Program-made: the position numbers and the translations under genes
From: Neoechinorhynchus agilis
Lineage: Eukaryota > Acanthocephala
Length of the DNA stretch: 64,000 bases
Assembly: GCA_051530055.1 (NCBI GenBank)
Contig: CM121342.1
Location: 14,756,001 to 14,820,000, forward strand
Direction of reading: 5' to 3'
Notes under the pieces: model-generated
Database searches by the model: none
Told to the model about the DNA's origin: nothing
What the model saw: only the letters and a program-made list of their open reading frames with translations
In this document: in pieces, positions 48,066 through 59,859 of the stretch
Layout: every line of letters begins with the position of its first letter
Numbering within the stretch: position 1 is the first letter of the stretch

Positions 48066-48491
48066 CGCCAATTAAGAAACTTGAGCGATCATATGGCTGG
48101 AAAATCGAGTAGTATTTCACAAGATGCTATGCAATTCATTTCTTATTGTTTTTATACAGCGATGTCTAATCCATCCTCAAATATCTATCTGTAAGTATTT
48201 AATAACAGTTTAAGCTAGGATTTTTAACAACGCTACTAGAAATCCAATATCGAATTGCCACAATACTTTTATCATTGGTTAGTTTTCGCGAAAAGGCTTT
48301 AGTTATACAAACAATATTAGCCCGAAAAACCCAATCACAATGGCTGCGATGATTCCTGATCGATCGTTTACCAAAATCAACTAATCATGAGTTTGTTTCG
48401 ATCGTCGTTTGACGTTCCTTATTAATTCACATCGATTTTGGAAATAAAAAATATTAATAAATCTGCTTAATATCGCAATTACATAGATGTA

Positions 48492-49206
48492 CAGGGTGGA
48501 ACACGCCCTTACTACTCCCCCCTTCACAGAAAAAAAACAGTGAAGATATAAAGATGTGTTTATCACCATTGGAAAGCTTATTTCAATACGGATTCAACGG
48601 TATATCATACTATGACATTCAATAATCAGTTGGGCCGCCATTGGCCTCCAGAACGGCCTTGATACGGGCAGGGTAGGAGCTCAAGAGGCGCTCGAACATG
48701 CCGGTGTTTCCGCGCAGCCCGGTCAGCACGGCGTCGATGGATCGACGCAGGGCTGCTTGGGAGTGGTCTCCGTTCGACCCCGTCCTTGATGATCGCTCCA
48801 ATGTGTTCAGCGGGGTTGAGGTCCGGAGACGACCCGGGCCACTCGGAGCTGGAGAAGAAGTCGAGTGGACAGGGTGCGGCTGCCGAGTACAGGGTTCTGA
48901 ATCATTCCACAGTTGTACACATCGCCATTCCAGTTGCACTTCACGAACTGTTCACTGCGATTGATGCGCTTGGCCACCCAGGGGCGAGTGATGAACTTGG
49001 CGCCGGCATCGCGGGCCTCCCGGAACGTGATGGTACGGATACGGTCAACGTGCCACGCTTCCTCGCTGTCAAATGCAGCCATCTGTGGGCAAAGTTATAT
49101 ATCGTTAGAAGCGTATTGAAATAAGCTTTCAAACCCTGAAACCCGCATCAGAATATCTGTTATAGTTTTCCTTGTGGAGGGGGTACTAAGGGTGTGTTAC
49201 ACCCTG
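48492..49206 (-). mobile_element. Internally deleted Tc1/mariner-type transposon with intact ends
   Basis: Inverted ends of about 36 bp (CAGGGTGGAACACGCCCTTA at the left; rightmost bases read inversely CAGGGTGTAACACACCCTTA) flanked by TA on both sides (48490-48491 and 49207-49208). The minus strand encodes the start of a transposase-like region (VAKRINRSEQFVKCNWNGD, about 48935-49000). After a loss of most of the catalytic core comes the end of a DDE domain (SPDLNPAEHIGAIIKD) and a C-terminal ERLLSSYPARIKAVLEANGG. Frames are broken. It is clearly GC-richer than its surroundings. A non-autonomous deletion derivative; the good ends suggest relatively recent movement. Confidence 0.85.
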
Positions 49207-49209
49207 TAT

Positions 49210-50362
49210 ATAGTTTTCCTGTGGACTTACACTCATGCATTTGATAAAGTCTAGTCTTTGGGGTGCTTACGATAAAGATTGAGTGTATTTAAACGGAACA
49301 CTTTTGACCCACGTGCTTATGCGGACTAAAGAATATTTATTGGCTTATTAGGAATTATCGATGGTACACCAACGCGATAAGTTCAAAGAGCGAACATTTC
49401 AGCCCTTTATAGCCGTTATTTTGTCAACGATGTCTCTTTTGCGGCTTTTATAGTGGTCAACCGACCTCGGACTTTATCGAAGTAAATATCCAATATCCGA
49501 TTTTTTTGTAGAAAATCGACATTCAAAACTGATCAACGACTAAAGCAATGGATGGTACACTACTCGTTTACGAAATAAGCTATTGTCCTCGAAATCTGAA
49601 CCTTGTTTACTTGGTTAAAGAATAAATACTTTAATACGTTTGATGAATAAAATACGTGAATTTTTTATTTATATTACTCAGAAACTGGAATAAATGGCGT
49701 GCTAGCAATAATCGGCAATCGCCAAACGAACCTAAGCATCAAAAGTTAAAAATATGTATGTCATGGTTTTGTTTAATTTCTTGCTAAATTTCTTCATGTA
49801 TACGACGGATTTGCCTAAACCGTTTCATCGACAAGGATATCGTTACGGTCTCCATCGACCGATTATCGACTAGTTTTAGAGAAAACGATTACAATTATAC
49901 GGTCTAGATTGTGGAAACTAACGGTAATTTATCTCTATGTCCTTATATTCTAAAGACAAACTCACATTACCTTAAGAACTCGCTATCTTCTCAAACTTCT
50001 TCGCATCGCCTAAGAATGGGCTTTTCACTCCCTCTAAAGTATTCTGGATTGATTCAGTAATGTATTGGTGTGTTCAGCCAATTTTCTTTATAGTTTCAAT
50101 TTCATTAAACTATATAAGTTATAATTTTCTTAATTACAAGATTATACTCATGTCTAGAACACTTGGGCGTTTTCTTTTACTCACATTTTCAACTCTTTTA
50201 TGACTAAGAGTAAAAAGAACGTAATGTCTCCACCCTCTTTTCTCTAATCCCAAAAATCCTGCACAAAAGTTGTGTGCATTCTCGATCAACCATGCACAGG
50301 TCTTTTAGATACTACACTTCGTCTTTTTAAACATAGCTTCAAACTTGGTTGCAAAACGTCTT
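49210..50362. other. Intergenic, upstream of Na+/K+-ATPase
   Basis: AT-rich. No frame or repeat recognised apart from a short ATAGTTTTCC(T)TGTGGA duplicate at about 49162 and 49210 straddling the mariner end. Promoter elements of the pump gene should lie here, but none stands out. Confidence 0.45.
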
Positions 50363-53300
50363 ATGGTAAGGAACATACTCAAGTTAGAAAATAATGACAC
50401 TAATATTTGTACTGAGTAGGCACAATCAAAAGATAATGGACCATCTTCACCATTCTCCTTGTCGAAACTCAAGTCCAAAATCATGTTTTGGAAACCACCA
50501 GAGGTTCACAACGATACCTTAGAAGGATTGAAAAAGGAACTTGAATTAGTGAGAGAGATCCCATGCTTCTTACTTAAGCTATACTCCTGCTTCAGGAGGA
50601 TCATAAACTAAGTCTCGAGGAATTAAGTGCAAAACATAATGTAAATGTAGAAACGGTTAGTATTCATTTGAAATCGCGATTTTTGTCTTAGACTAGTGAA
50701 ACTCAGGGATTGTCAGATGATGAAGTCGCGATCCGATTGGAAAGAGATGGCCCCAATGCCTTGAGTCCGCCTCCTACAACTCCGGAATGGGTGAAATTTC
50801 TAAAGACAATGTTTACCGGATTTTCTCTTCTTCTTTGGGCTGGTGCACTGATGTGCATTATAGCATGGGCCATCGAGCGAAGTCAATTCGGGAACACAAC
50901 TCTCGATTATGTAAGTGTCTTTTTATTTCTACTGATTTATATGTTAGACGTCGTCAGCTAATCCTTGGTGCAGTCCTGGCCGCTGTAGTAGTAATCACCG
51001 GATGCTTCTCGTATTTCCAAGAGGCAAAAAGTTCACGAATCATGGATTCATTCAAGAATCTTGTTCCACAAGTAAGTATAATCTTTTGGTTTGACCTAAT
51101 AGAAAGACATTATCCTATTAGTATGCAGTCGTTCTTCGAAATGGAGGCAAGATTGATATAGGAGCCGAACAAATCGTCAAAGGCGATATTCTTGAACTCA
51201 AATTTGGAGACAGAGTGCCAGCTGACATTGTCATTATCAAGGCTCACGGATTCAAGGTTTTGGCGACTTTGGTTTCGGTTTTCATCTTTAAATATGAGAT
51301 AGGTTGACAACTCATCTTTGACGGGCGAATCGGAACCACAATCACGTGGAACCGAGTATACGCATCCCAATCCACTCGAGACGAAAAATCTCGCGTTCTT
51401 TGGTACAAATGCTGTCGAAGGTAAAGTTTTTCACTTGTAAAATTACCCTCAAACTGAATAATCGGACAATTTTTGAACCTTCCTAGCGTTGAAAACTATT
51501 TGGGAGCACTGAGATTGTAAAACACTTATGCAGTTTGAAGTATAAAATCCCTTTAAACTTTATTTTAGTATACATTTTTATAATTGCAAAGTTGAGCTCC
51601 CTTTTTTCAAACATTTCTTGGTTCCTAATATAAGGTCAGTTTTTTGTCCGAACAGAATATAATCGAAAGCACACAGTCATATAACGTTCTTGGGAAAAAT
51701 TGGCCTTGAAAAATTCATCAAATGCAATTCCAAAACTTTGAATTCGATTTAAGACTATAATCTTATAGGTACATGCACCGGCATTGTTATTGGAACTGGC
51801 GATGAGACAGTCATGGGTCGTATTGCGGGTCTTGCGACAGGACTTGGGATTGGACAAACTCCCATTGCTATTGAGATCGCAAGATTTATTCATATTATCA
51901 CAGCAGTTGCAGTTACGATCGGAGTGGTATTTTTCGCTCTTTCTTTGATTCTCGGATACAATGTACTAGAATCAATAGTGTTTCTGATCGGTATCATTGT
52001 GGCAAACGTGCCAGAAGGTCTCCTGGCTACTGTTACGGTAAGCCATAAGGATCGACCAACATTTTCGATGAACTTCGGCCTAGGTATCCCTTACCCTCAC
52101 TGCAAAAAGAATGGCAAAAAAGAACTGTCTTGTAAAGAACTTGGAAGCCGTGGAGACTTTAGGCTCGACATCGACGATTTGTTCCGACAAGACTGGAACA
52201 CTCACACAAAACCGTATGACTGCTGCTCACGTGTACTTTAACGACCAAGTCCGGGTTGCCGACGTGACTGACAGTCAGTCGGAATGCGAATACGATAAGC
52301 AATCAGAAGAGTATAAGGCTTATATTCGATGTTGTATTCTTTGTAGTAGAACCGAGTTTAACGCGGATCCTGCCAATATGGCAAAACAAGTTCTTCAACG
52401 CGAATGGTAGGTTATATCCGATGTAATGTTTTTCATAACATACTTAAACGCAGCCTCGGAGACGCTTCCGAATCTGCCATTTTAAAATATGCTGAACTGT
52501 CAACTCGAACAGTTTCTAGAATGCGACAAGAGTACCCAAAAATCTGTGAAATTCCATTCAATTCAACAAACAAATTCCAGGTTTCGAATTAAGTAAATTT
52601 GATTTCTCCAAAACCTCAGTATTTAGCTCTCCATCCACTCTGCACCCGACGATAGCCGATACTTGCTTGTGCTAAAAGGAGCTCCTGAGAGAGTATTTGC
52701 GCTCTGTTCGTCAATTTACGTGAATGGAAAAGACGAACCTATTAGTGATGATTGGACGAATGCTTTTCAATCAGCTTACGATGAACTCGGTGGATATGGA
52801 GAGCGAGTGCTCGGTTAGTCAGAAACGCTTTATATAGCAAAAGATTTTGCCAGAATCGATTTTAAAGAGACCTTTTTCGATTCTCTTGATAGTTCACAAA
52901 TTGTGTTTCCATTAAGAACCCTTAGTGTTGCAAAATGTTCCACTACTATACTTTCAATTCCATCTATAAACGTAGATGTAGCATTGTAGGGGAAAATGAG
53001 GTGTGATCGAACAAAACCTTTACACCAGTTTTGATTATTCGATCCTGAAAATGGCTATACTTGACATGTTTTTTTAATTTTTGCTAGAAGCAATTAAGAC
53101 AATATGAAAAATCTCTGTTCTGTTTTTATCTCAGGACTATGCGATTATTTCCTCCCATCGGATAAATACCCACGTGGATACGAGTTCAATGGCGATGAAC
53201 AAAATTTTCCTATGAAGGGATTCAGGTTTTTGGGACTCATATCGCTCATCGATCCACCGAGAGCGAATGTTCCTAATAGTGTTGAAAAGTGCCGGTCAGC

Positions 53301-54875
53301 AGGCATAAGAGTTATAATGGTAACTGGTGATCACCCTATAACGGCAAAATCGATCGCCCGATCAGTTGGCATCATATCACCAGGCAGTAGGACACCGGAC
53401 GAAATAGCGAAAGAGACCGGCAGAGACGTTAGTGAAATTTCACCATCGTGAGTATTTCTGTATTCAACAGATCATGAACACTATAAGCCGTTTTTTAAGA
53501 GAGGCTCGAGCTATTGTCATACATGGAAATGATTTGAAGAACATGGACTCGGAGATGGTAGCTAATACTCTAAGAAATCATCCAGAGATTGTGTTTGCAC
53601 GAACATCTCCTCAACAAAAATTGATTATTGTTGAGAGTTGCCAGAGATTAGGAGCAATCGTCGCTGTAACCGGTGATGGAGTTAACGATTCCCCTGCGCT
53701 CAAAAAAGCGGATATTGGAGTTGCGATGGGTATTGCGGGTAGTGATGTGAGTAAACAGGCGGCTGATATGATCTTACTGGACGACAACTTCGCGTCCATT
53801 GTTACTGGAGTCGAAGAAGGTCGTCTGATTTTTGATAATCTGAAGAAATCAATCGCTTATACATTGACCTCGAACATTCCCGAAATCATGCCATTCCTTA
53901 TATTTATTATAACGGGAATTCCGCTTCCTCTTGACACCATAACCATTTTGTTTATTGATCTCGGAACAGATATGGTGCCTGCTATTAGTCTTGCATATGA
54001 GAAGGCCGAACTGGATATAATGAAGCGCAAACCGAGAAATCCGAAGACGGATCGATTGGTAAACGAAAGGTTTGCATCTCTATCAATTTTTTTCTTTAGA
54101 TAGTCTTATTCATTTCAGTATCGGAAACGAATTATATAGTCAAAATATTATTCCAAAATCTGAATTGATTAAGCTCATTTTCTATGTTTCTACCGTTTTA
54201 CATACAAGAACTTTCTTTATTCTCTAATCATTTGAGAACTTCGAATTCATTTTGAAAAAATGTCACTTTTCGGTATTCTCATATCTTTGGTATTTTTTTC
54301 AGGCTGATCTCTATGGCTTACGGGCAAATCGGAATGATTCAGGCCTCAGCTGGGTTCTTTATCTACACTGTCATTATGGCAGATAATGGATTCTTACCAA
54401 GTCGACTGATCAATCAACGCCTTTCTTGGCAGAGTCCTTGGGCTAATGATTTATCCGATTCGTTTGGTCAAGATTGGACAACCGAGCAAAGACGTGTTCT
54501 AGAAGATACATGCCAGACCGCTTTCTTCCTTTCGATTGTCATGGTTCAATGGACCGATTTGATCATTTGCAAAACGAGGAGATTGTCGCTGTTTCAACAC
54601 GGAATGGGAAACACAGTGCTCGATTTTGCAATAATTTTCGAAACTTTGTTAGCTATGACTCTGATTTATATGCCAGGACTCAATACGGGTCTTCAACTGC
54701 GACAAGTCTTGTAGGTAATGAATTTGCCAAAAACCATCACCATTTCCTTTTTAGCTTTCTATACATGGTATATCCGTTGCCATTCGTTCTGCTGATCTTC
54801 GTATTCGATGAATGTAGAAAGTATATTTTAAGAAAGCGTCCAGCGGGATTCATAGAAAGAGAAACCTACTATTGA
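50363..54875 (+). CDS. ATP1A: Na+/K+-transporting ATPase alpha subunit
   Basis: Fifteen exons: 50363-50365, 50420-50548, 50596-50655, 50692-50910, 50958-51071, 51122-51256, 51303-51420, 51769-52037, 52084-52406, 52454-52580, 52627-52813, 53135-53447, 53500-54069, 54303-54710, 54755-54875. They join in frame to 1031 residues (family about 1000-1020). Exon 1 is a single ATG codon before GTAAGG; it is the least certain exon, and an in-frame ATG at 50483 is the alternative start. It is the P-type pump exporting 3 Na+ for 2 K+. Landmarks: [43 protein letters not shown] (actuator), [11 protein letters not shown] (M4), [11 protein letters not shown] (phosphorylated Asp), [28 protein letters not shown] (hinge), [15 protein letters not shown] (M6) and the ending ERETYY. 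Confidence 0.94.
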
Positions 54876-55116
54876 TTTAACAACCAAATATATTGATTTT
54901 TCTATCATGTGATGGCAGCAAAACTATGATTTATTTGTCTAATATCGATAAACGTTAAGAAGTCAGAAAAACGTTTATCTAGAAATAAGAAATTATTGCG
55001 CATCGTAGACAAAATATTAATAGCTTTTAAGATTCTGAAATGTTGAACAGAGTATTCTCAAGACCAAACTTTAAACAAAATGAAAGCTAGAGTTTAATTA
55101 GCGTTGAGAGGCAGAT

Positions 55117-55572
55117 ATGTTCACTCCAACACTTAATAAAAAAGTATCCAGCAAGCCAGAATTAAAAGATAAAAAAGTTGAAATATTGAATCGCCTTGAT
55201 AAAGAAGAATGTGACTACTCAACTGTAGTTTCTCAAGAGAGTAAGAGACCTTGCAAAACAGTAAATCTAAAATTATGTAATTCTATCCTTACTTTGTTTT
55301 TTAAACCACTTCCCCACATTTTCAAGACCTATGATATCTGTAGTCGATCCTTAAAAATTGCATACATCACATTGGGGTTTCGGTATCCGAAAAGTATCGC
55401 ATCCGAATGGTGTCCGGTCCAATTAATTCGGATAAACAACGTTCTACAATATAATCGCTGGTTTATTATAAATGTCATGAAATCATTCACACCACCGCTC
55501 TGGATCACTCAGCTGAATCCATGCCAGAATCGGTGCTCATTTGTACAGCCATTAAAATTAATTAAGGATTGA
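55117..55572 (+). CDS. Hypothetical single-exon ORF
   Basis: 151 codons from ATG to stop, not recognised. The N-terminal third is Lys/Glu-rich (KKVSSKPELKDKKVEILNR); the rest is hydrophobic-aromatic with several Cys residues (CNSILTLFFKPLPHIF, QLNPCQNRCSFV). There is no clear signal peptide. It lies 240 nt after the Na+/K+-ATPase stop in the same direction. It could be a real short gene, a last exon or chance. Confidence 0.3.
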   Translation: MFTPTLNKKVSSKPELKDKKVEILNRLDKEECDYSTVVSQESKRPCKTVNLKLCNSILTLFFKPLPHIFKTYDICSRSLKIAYITLGFRYPKSIASEWCPVQLIRINNVLQYNRWFIINVMKSFTPPLWITQLNPCQNRCSFVQPLKLIKD

Positions 55573-55737
55573 TACAAACAGTTACACATATAACCATTAT
55601 TTCATTTCAATATTTTTGTAAAAAATTGAAGTCAGAGATGTAGTTAATGTATGAGCTAAACGCATTGAATTCGTAATTGGAGTGAACATAAAGGGGTTCA
55701 GACGAAAACAATCCACGATTAAATATTATTTTTTGTT

Positions 55738-55842
55738 GTAAAGAAGTTGTTCATGAATATATTTTGTTCAGTGTGATATAGAGCTCAATTTATTGGTTCC
55801 CTTTCACTCAATATTTCGTCCGTCTCTTCGGACTTCTTCAGG
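55738..55842. repeat. Dispersed repeat R6, copy 2
   Basis: AAGAAGTTGTTCATGAATAT, then after about 55 bp ACTCAATATTTCGTCCGTCT and CGGACTTCTTCAGG, matching 24366-24472 in order and spacing. Confidence 0.65.
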
Positions 55843-56077
55843 TCTAAAAGGTAGGTCAGGGTATTACGAAATTAAGTTGATCATATAGATAATTGATTAA
55901 GACGTAAAGCTTTGGATACTGTAATTAGAATACTCTTAGATGACTGAGATTTAAGGTACAAAAAATAACATTTAAAGAAGCAATAATGATTCAAACATTT
56001 TCACAAATTTATTAGTTAGGTTGCCATGGAAATTCCATCAGCCAGATTTTTACGTTCAAAAGATTTGCCTGCATTAA

Positions 56078-57655
56078 ATGACTTTCACGCCGAGTTGTCT
56101 CGTAGTTCTTGTTTTAGTTACCTATAAAGTCCAGTCAGAGGGTATTTCCGATACTTTGTTGACCACGAAAGCAGATTGGTTCTCAATGTATTACAGAGAA
56201 CCCGGTGAATCATTAAATGTCGATTGCGAGAAACATGACGGTCTATGGTATCACATACCTTTTGGAAAATCGATAACCAAGCCATTTGGCCCGAATCCTT
56301 TGATAATAACATCCATCAATGGCAGTCATGCCGGTCTTTTTGTTTGTGCGAGCAAATCTTCCCCAAAAGATAGACGATTTTTGTTTTTGACAACGTCAGG
56401 TGAGCGATGCATTCAATTTTAAAATTAATTACTTTAATTTAAAAAAGCGTATGAGTTACTCGATCCATCGTGGGAAGGAGAGGGTAGTGCGATTGTGGGA
56501 GAACCATTAAGGAGACAATGCGTGATTCGTCAGGAGATAAATTATACTGTTTCAGTTAAATTAACTATAAGAAAGGACAGTGCCGTTCATGATGTGATAA
56601 CGGACAATTCAATTCTTTTTATTGATAAACTTAAATATGAACATGAAGGAATGTATGTATGCTTACTTAAGACGGCCGGAGGTAGCTACGCGGCTCGGGC
56701 ATTTCATCTAAGACCTGAAGGTTAGTTAGCTGAAGCTAAACGATAATGGATTGAATTGATTTCGATAGGTGTGCCAGCTCTGATAAGCACTCGAGAAAGT
56801 GTTAAGTTTGTAAAAGATGGAGAGACTGGTGTGGTCCTTGAATGCCCTGTGTATGGAATTCCGGTTCCATCGATAACGTGGAAGTTCAATGGCCAATCTG
56901 ATCCAGCAATTCCAAATAAACCAACTATCCTACTCGACAAGGTCAACTCTTCTAAGCAAGGTATTTATGAATGCTTCGCCACGAATCGATACGGAACAAG
57001 TTCAGGAAATGTTGAGCTCATTGTAGCAGGTAAATGCGATAAGCAGCGAGTAATCGAGACTATTTTTTTAGGACCACCAGAGAACATTGGTGAGCAGGTT
57101 GCACCGGATATAATAAGTGAACATAACAAAACTTTTATGGTTGCAAAATGTCCAATTGGGTCCAGAATCGACACCGTCTATCAGTGGAAACTAAAGGTCA
57201 GATTTCGTCACCGAATGCTTTTCCCATGTAATCTCATCGAAATCACGCACTTACAAAAAGTCCCAATAAATATTATATCACACACGAACGATAAGTAATG
57301 CCCGAAACATTTATTGACATATAGCATTTAGAAACATCACGGAAAGGAAATAGAAGTTTTTGGTCAAAATGAAGGTTTTGCAAGAATCGAAATTCGTCCA
57401 GATGAGGTAGAATATCTCATTTGTGAGGCAGCGAATATATTCGGCAACACCAGCGCAAATGTTCAAACAAAAGTTATAAGCAAACGAGAAGAAAGGCAGC
57501 ATAATTATGACTATTTGGAAATGACTACCGTTCAAGAACACGCGAACAACAAAATAGTTGCTGATTTTAGACTCCAGAGTGCGATTCGCAATTCCGTTCA
57601 CGGTGTGGAATTGACCCCAGACCTACAGTACAAAACAACAAAATTAAATAGTTGA
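56078..57655 (+). CDS. Secreted immunoglobulin-domain protein
   Basis: Five exons: 56078-56399, 56448-56720, 56769-57029, 57072-57196, 57332-57655, 434 residues, all in frame. Signal peptide MTFTPSCLVVLVLVTYKVQS, then three to four Ig-like domains. Domain 1 has CEKHDGLWYHI with SHAGLFVCAS. Domain 2 has QCVIRQ with KYEHEGMYVCLL. Domain 3 is the clearest, I-set (VLECPVYGIPVPSITWKFNG, SSKQGIYECFATNRYG). Domain 4 has AKCPIG...YQWKLK with EYLICEAANIFGN. The end (after about residue 365) is polar with no membrane helix or GPI-type tail, so secretion is inferred. The first three introns are phase 1, the usual arrangement for exon-per-domain Ig genes. Ligand unknown; small secreted Ig proteins (zig type) are common in nematodes. 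Confidence 0.8.
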
Positions 57656-57998
57656 TAGTTCTACGTGGTGTCCGCCACTAATTAATAAATATTTTTGATT
57701 GAGCTGTGATCCGCAATGTTTAGCATTTACTAATTGACTTTTTGGAAGCTTCATGGATTTTTACATTTTGCAAACAAGCGATGTGCGAATGATAGGACTT
57801 AATTACCGACTAGATTTCGCACGCTGTAACTTTTAACAAATATTACCATTGGTGGACGTATAATTTTAGTAGCCAATCAAAGTTTACATCATCTAGAAGA
57901 ATTTTGAGAAGTCTGTACAAGTTAAAGTCCGGCGATCAAAGACAATGAAAAATACAAATGGCTTAATAAATGAAACCAATATATATATCAACTCCTCG

Positions 57999-59847
57999 TC
58001 AATTTTCGCCCCTTCTTCTCTTGTTGATCGGATTTCTTGGATCGCTGATGTGATACCTCTCCGGTTGCTCTACATTTGCATCAACAATCCCAGCGACAAG
58101 CCCTTCCTCTTCTTCTACGCCATCGAATCAATCGTCTTCGCATTATTAACTATAGATTCGATGTCCAGTACACAAAATTCATGATTGTAAAGATCAGATT
58201 CGGTGTCACGAGACATTTTCTTCTTAAATACTTCCAACTGAGCCAAAACCTGTATTTACAACGTCTTCAATAAACAAAACAATAAAAGACTTACATCTCG
58301 TTCACGATCTTTTTTGTTAACAGAATTTCTTTCTTTTGCTTTTTTCACCATATCTACCTTTTTAATCTTAATATTGTATTCATTCGCACGCCTTCGTTCC
58401 TCATCAGTCAATATTCCTTCATTATCACGTTTTGAGTATTTAGTCCGTTCAATCCCAAATGATACCCGCTTGAGTGCAACAGCCTCAACCAGTTTCTGCT
58501 TTCTCTTCAATTCCTTAAAGATCTTCTGATACTCTCGTTTTATTATTTCACGTCTAGCTTTAACAATACGAACAGCGCCGGAAAAAACATATCTAATAAC
58601 CTACTCGTCTATCTGTTCCTCTTGATTAGCGACCTCGTCAACTGGTTCAGATTCAGCATCGTTAAATAGTGGTTTATCGCATTCGGATTCCAACTTGACA
58701 ACTTCTTTCGAAAGATGCGGATCTTCTCCGGCATCATGAGCACTTTTTATCCTTATCTCTACGGTGACCTCTTGGTCTTCATCATCTGTTGCAAATGATA
58801 GCAGATTTCTGTTTCTAGCGAGATTTACATATGATTTCGATGCTCGAAAGAGAACGATACTTTGTTAAAAAATTAAAACGTCCAATAGTTCACCTGAGAT
58901 TTCCATGAATTTTCGTAAACTAGCGAAAACAAAATTTTAGCTTATTTAAATGTTTTGTTGGAAAACAAAATTTGTTAATTATAAATGGGACGAAGGGAAA
59001 TGTCTCGGCAAAAGTTACGTGCTATCCACTCTGATTTACTCAAAAATTTGAAATAATAGATTTCATGGATAACTTTCTAATTCCTAAGAAGTCGGAATTG
59101 CATTGAAACTCATACATAGGTCGTTGTACAATAAAAAGAACGAGAGTAAATATCTTACCTCGTAGCCTTGCAAGCTCTTTCTGGCCTCTCGGCAACCTTG
59201 ACCTTCCTTAAACGTTTCCGATTCAGTCTCGGATGAAGATCGTGAAATGGGTTGTTCATGATTTCTACACTTCTAATCTTATGCACATATTCTGGAATTT
59301 CGTTACAAACTTCGCCCTCGCCCAATTTCAACATATTGAAGATGGTCTTACCGGTTACCTACAATAGTGACAAGGACGAAACTTTTGAGTTATAAATACG
59401 AACTTTGCCGAACAGAGTGGATTGTTGATCCAATTCTGGAGTTGGACCAAGCGTAAAGAAGAATTGACTTCCGTTTTGTCCATTGATCTTTGCCATTCCC
59501 AAAAGACCCCGCCGGGTGAACCTTAGACGGCTATGAAATTCGTCCTTTAGTTCGTAGTCATCAAATGCACAGCGACCACCATCACCATCAGGATCTCCCG
59601 TTTGAACAATAAAGTTTGGTACAACTCTATGAAAGTTACAGTCGTCGTAAAATCCGTCGAGGCAGTGTTGAATAAAATTTCGGCATGCTTGAGGGCACTC
59701 TTTAGTCCATAGTTCAACATCAATATCGCCAGCAGTCGTATGGAACAAAACCTGTTTTTTAAGAGATTCACATGGATGTGAAAGAGTTTCGATTATAAAG
59801 TGCACCTTGCCACTTGTAACGGGTTCTTGGATGTATACATTACTCAT
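57999..59847 (-). CDS. CWC27: Spliceosome-associated cyclophilin CWC27
   Basis: Exons 59806-59847, 59404-59751, 59159-59358, 58605-58814, 58295-58553, then from 58249 down to 57999 with one more small intron whose ends I could not fix. CWC27 is a nuclear cyclophilin-fold protein of the activated spliceosome that pairs with CWC22. It starts MSNVYIQEPVTSGK as in the human protein. The cyclophilin core has ELWTKECPQACRNFIQHCLD, FHRVVPNFIVQTGDPDGDGG and NGSQFFFTLG. After it come RNLLSFATDDED, a charged coiled region (REIIKREYQKIFKELKRKQK), AQLEVFKKKM and the conserved end ISDPRNPINKRRRGE. The ATG directly follows TTATGTTATAG. The isomerase-site residues look substituted as in other CWC27 proteins, which bind without clear catalysis. 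Confidence 0.93.
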
Positions 59848-59859
59848 CTATAACATAAT

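Noticed and set aside
48619-49132. Five overlapping frames in GC-rich sequence, as new genes
   Set aside because: All lie between mariner inverted ends; only the minus-strand pieces show transposase motifs.
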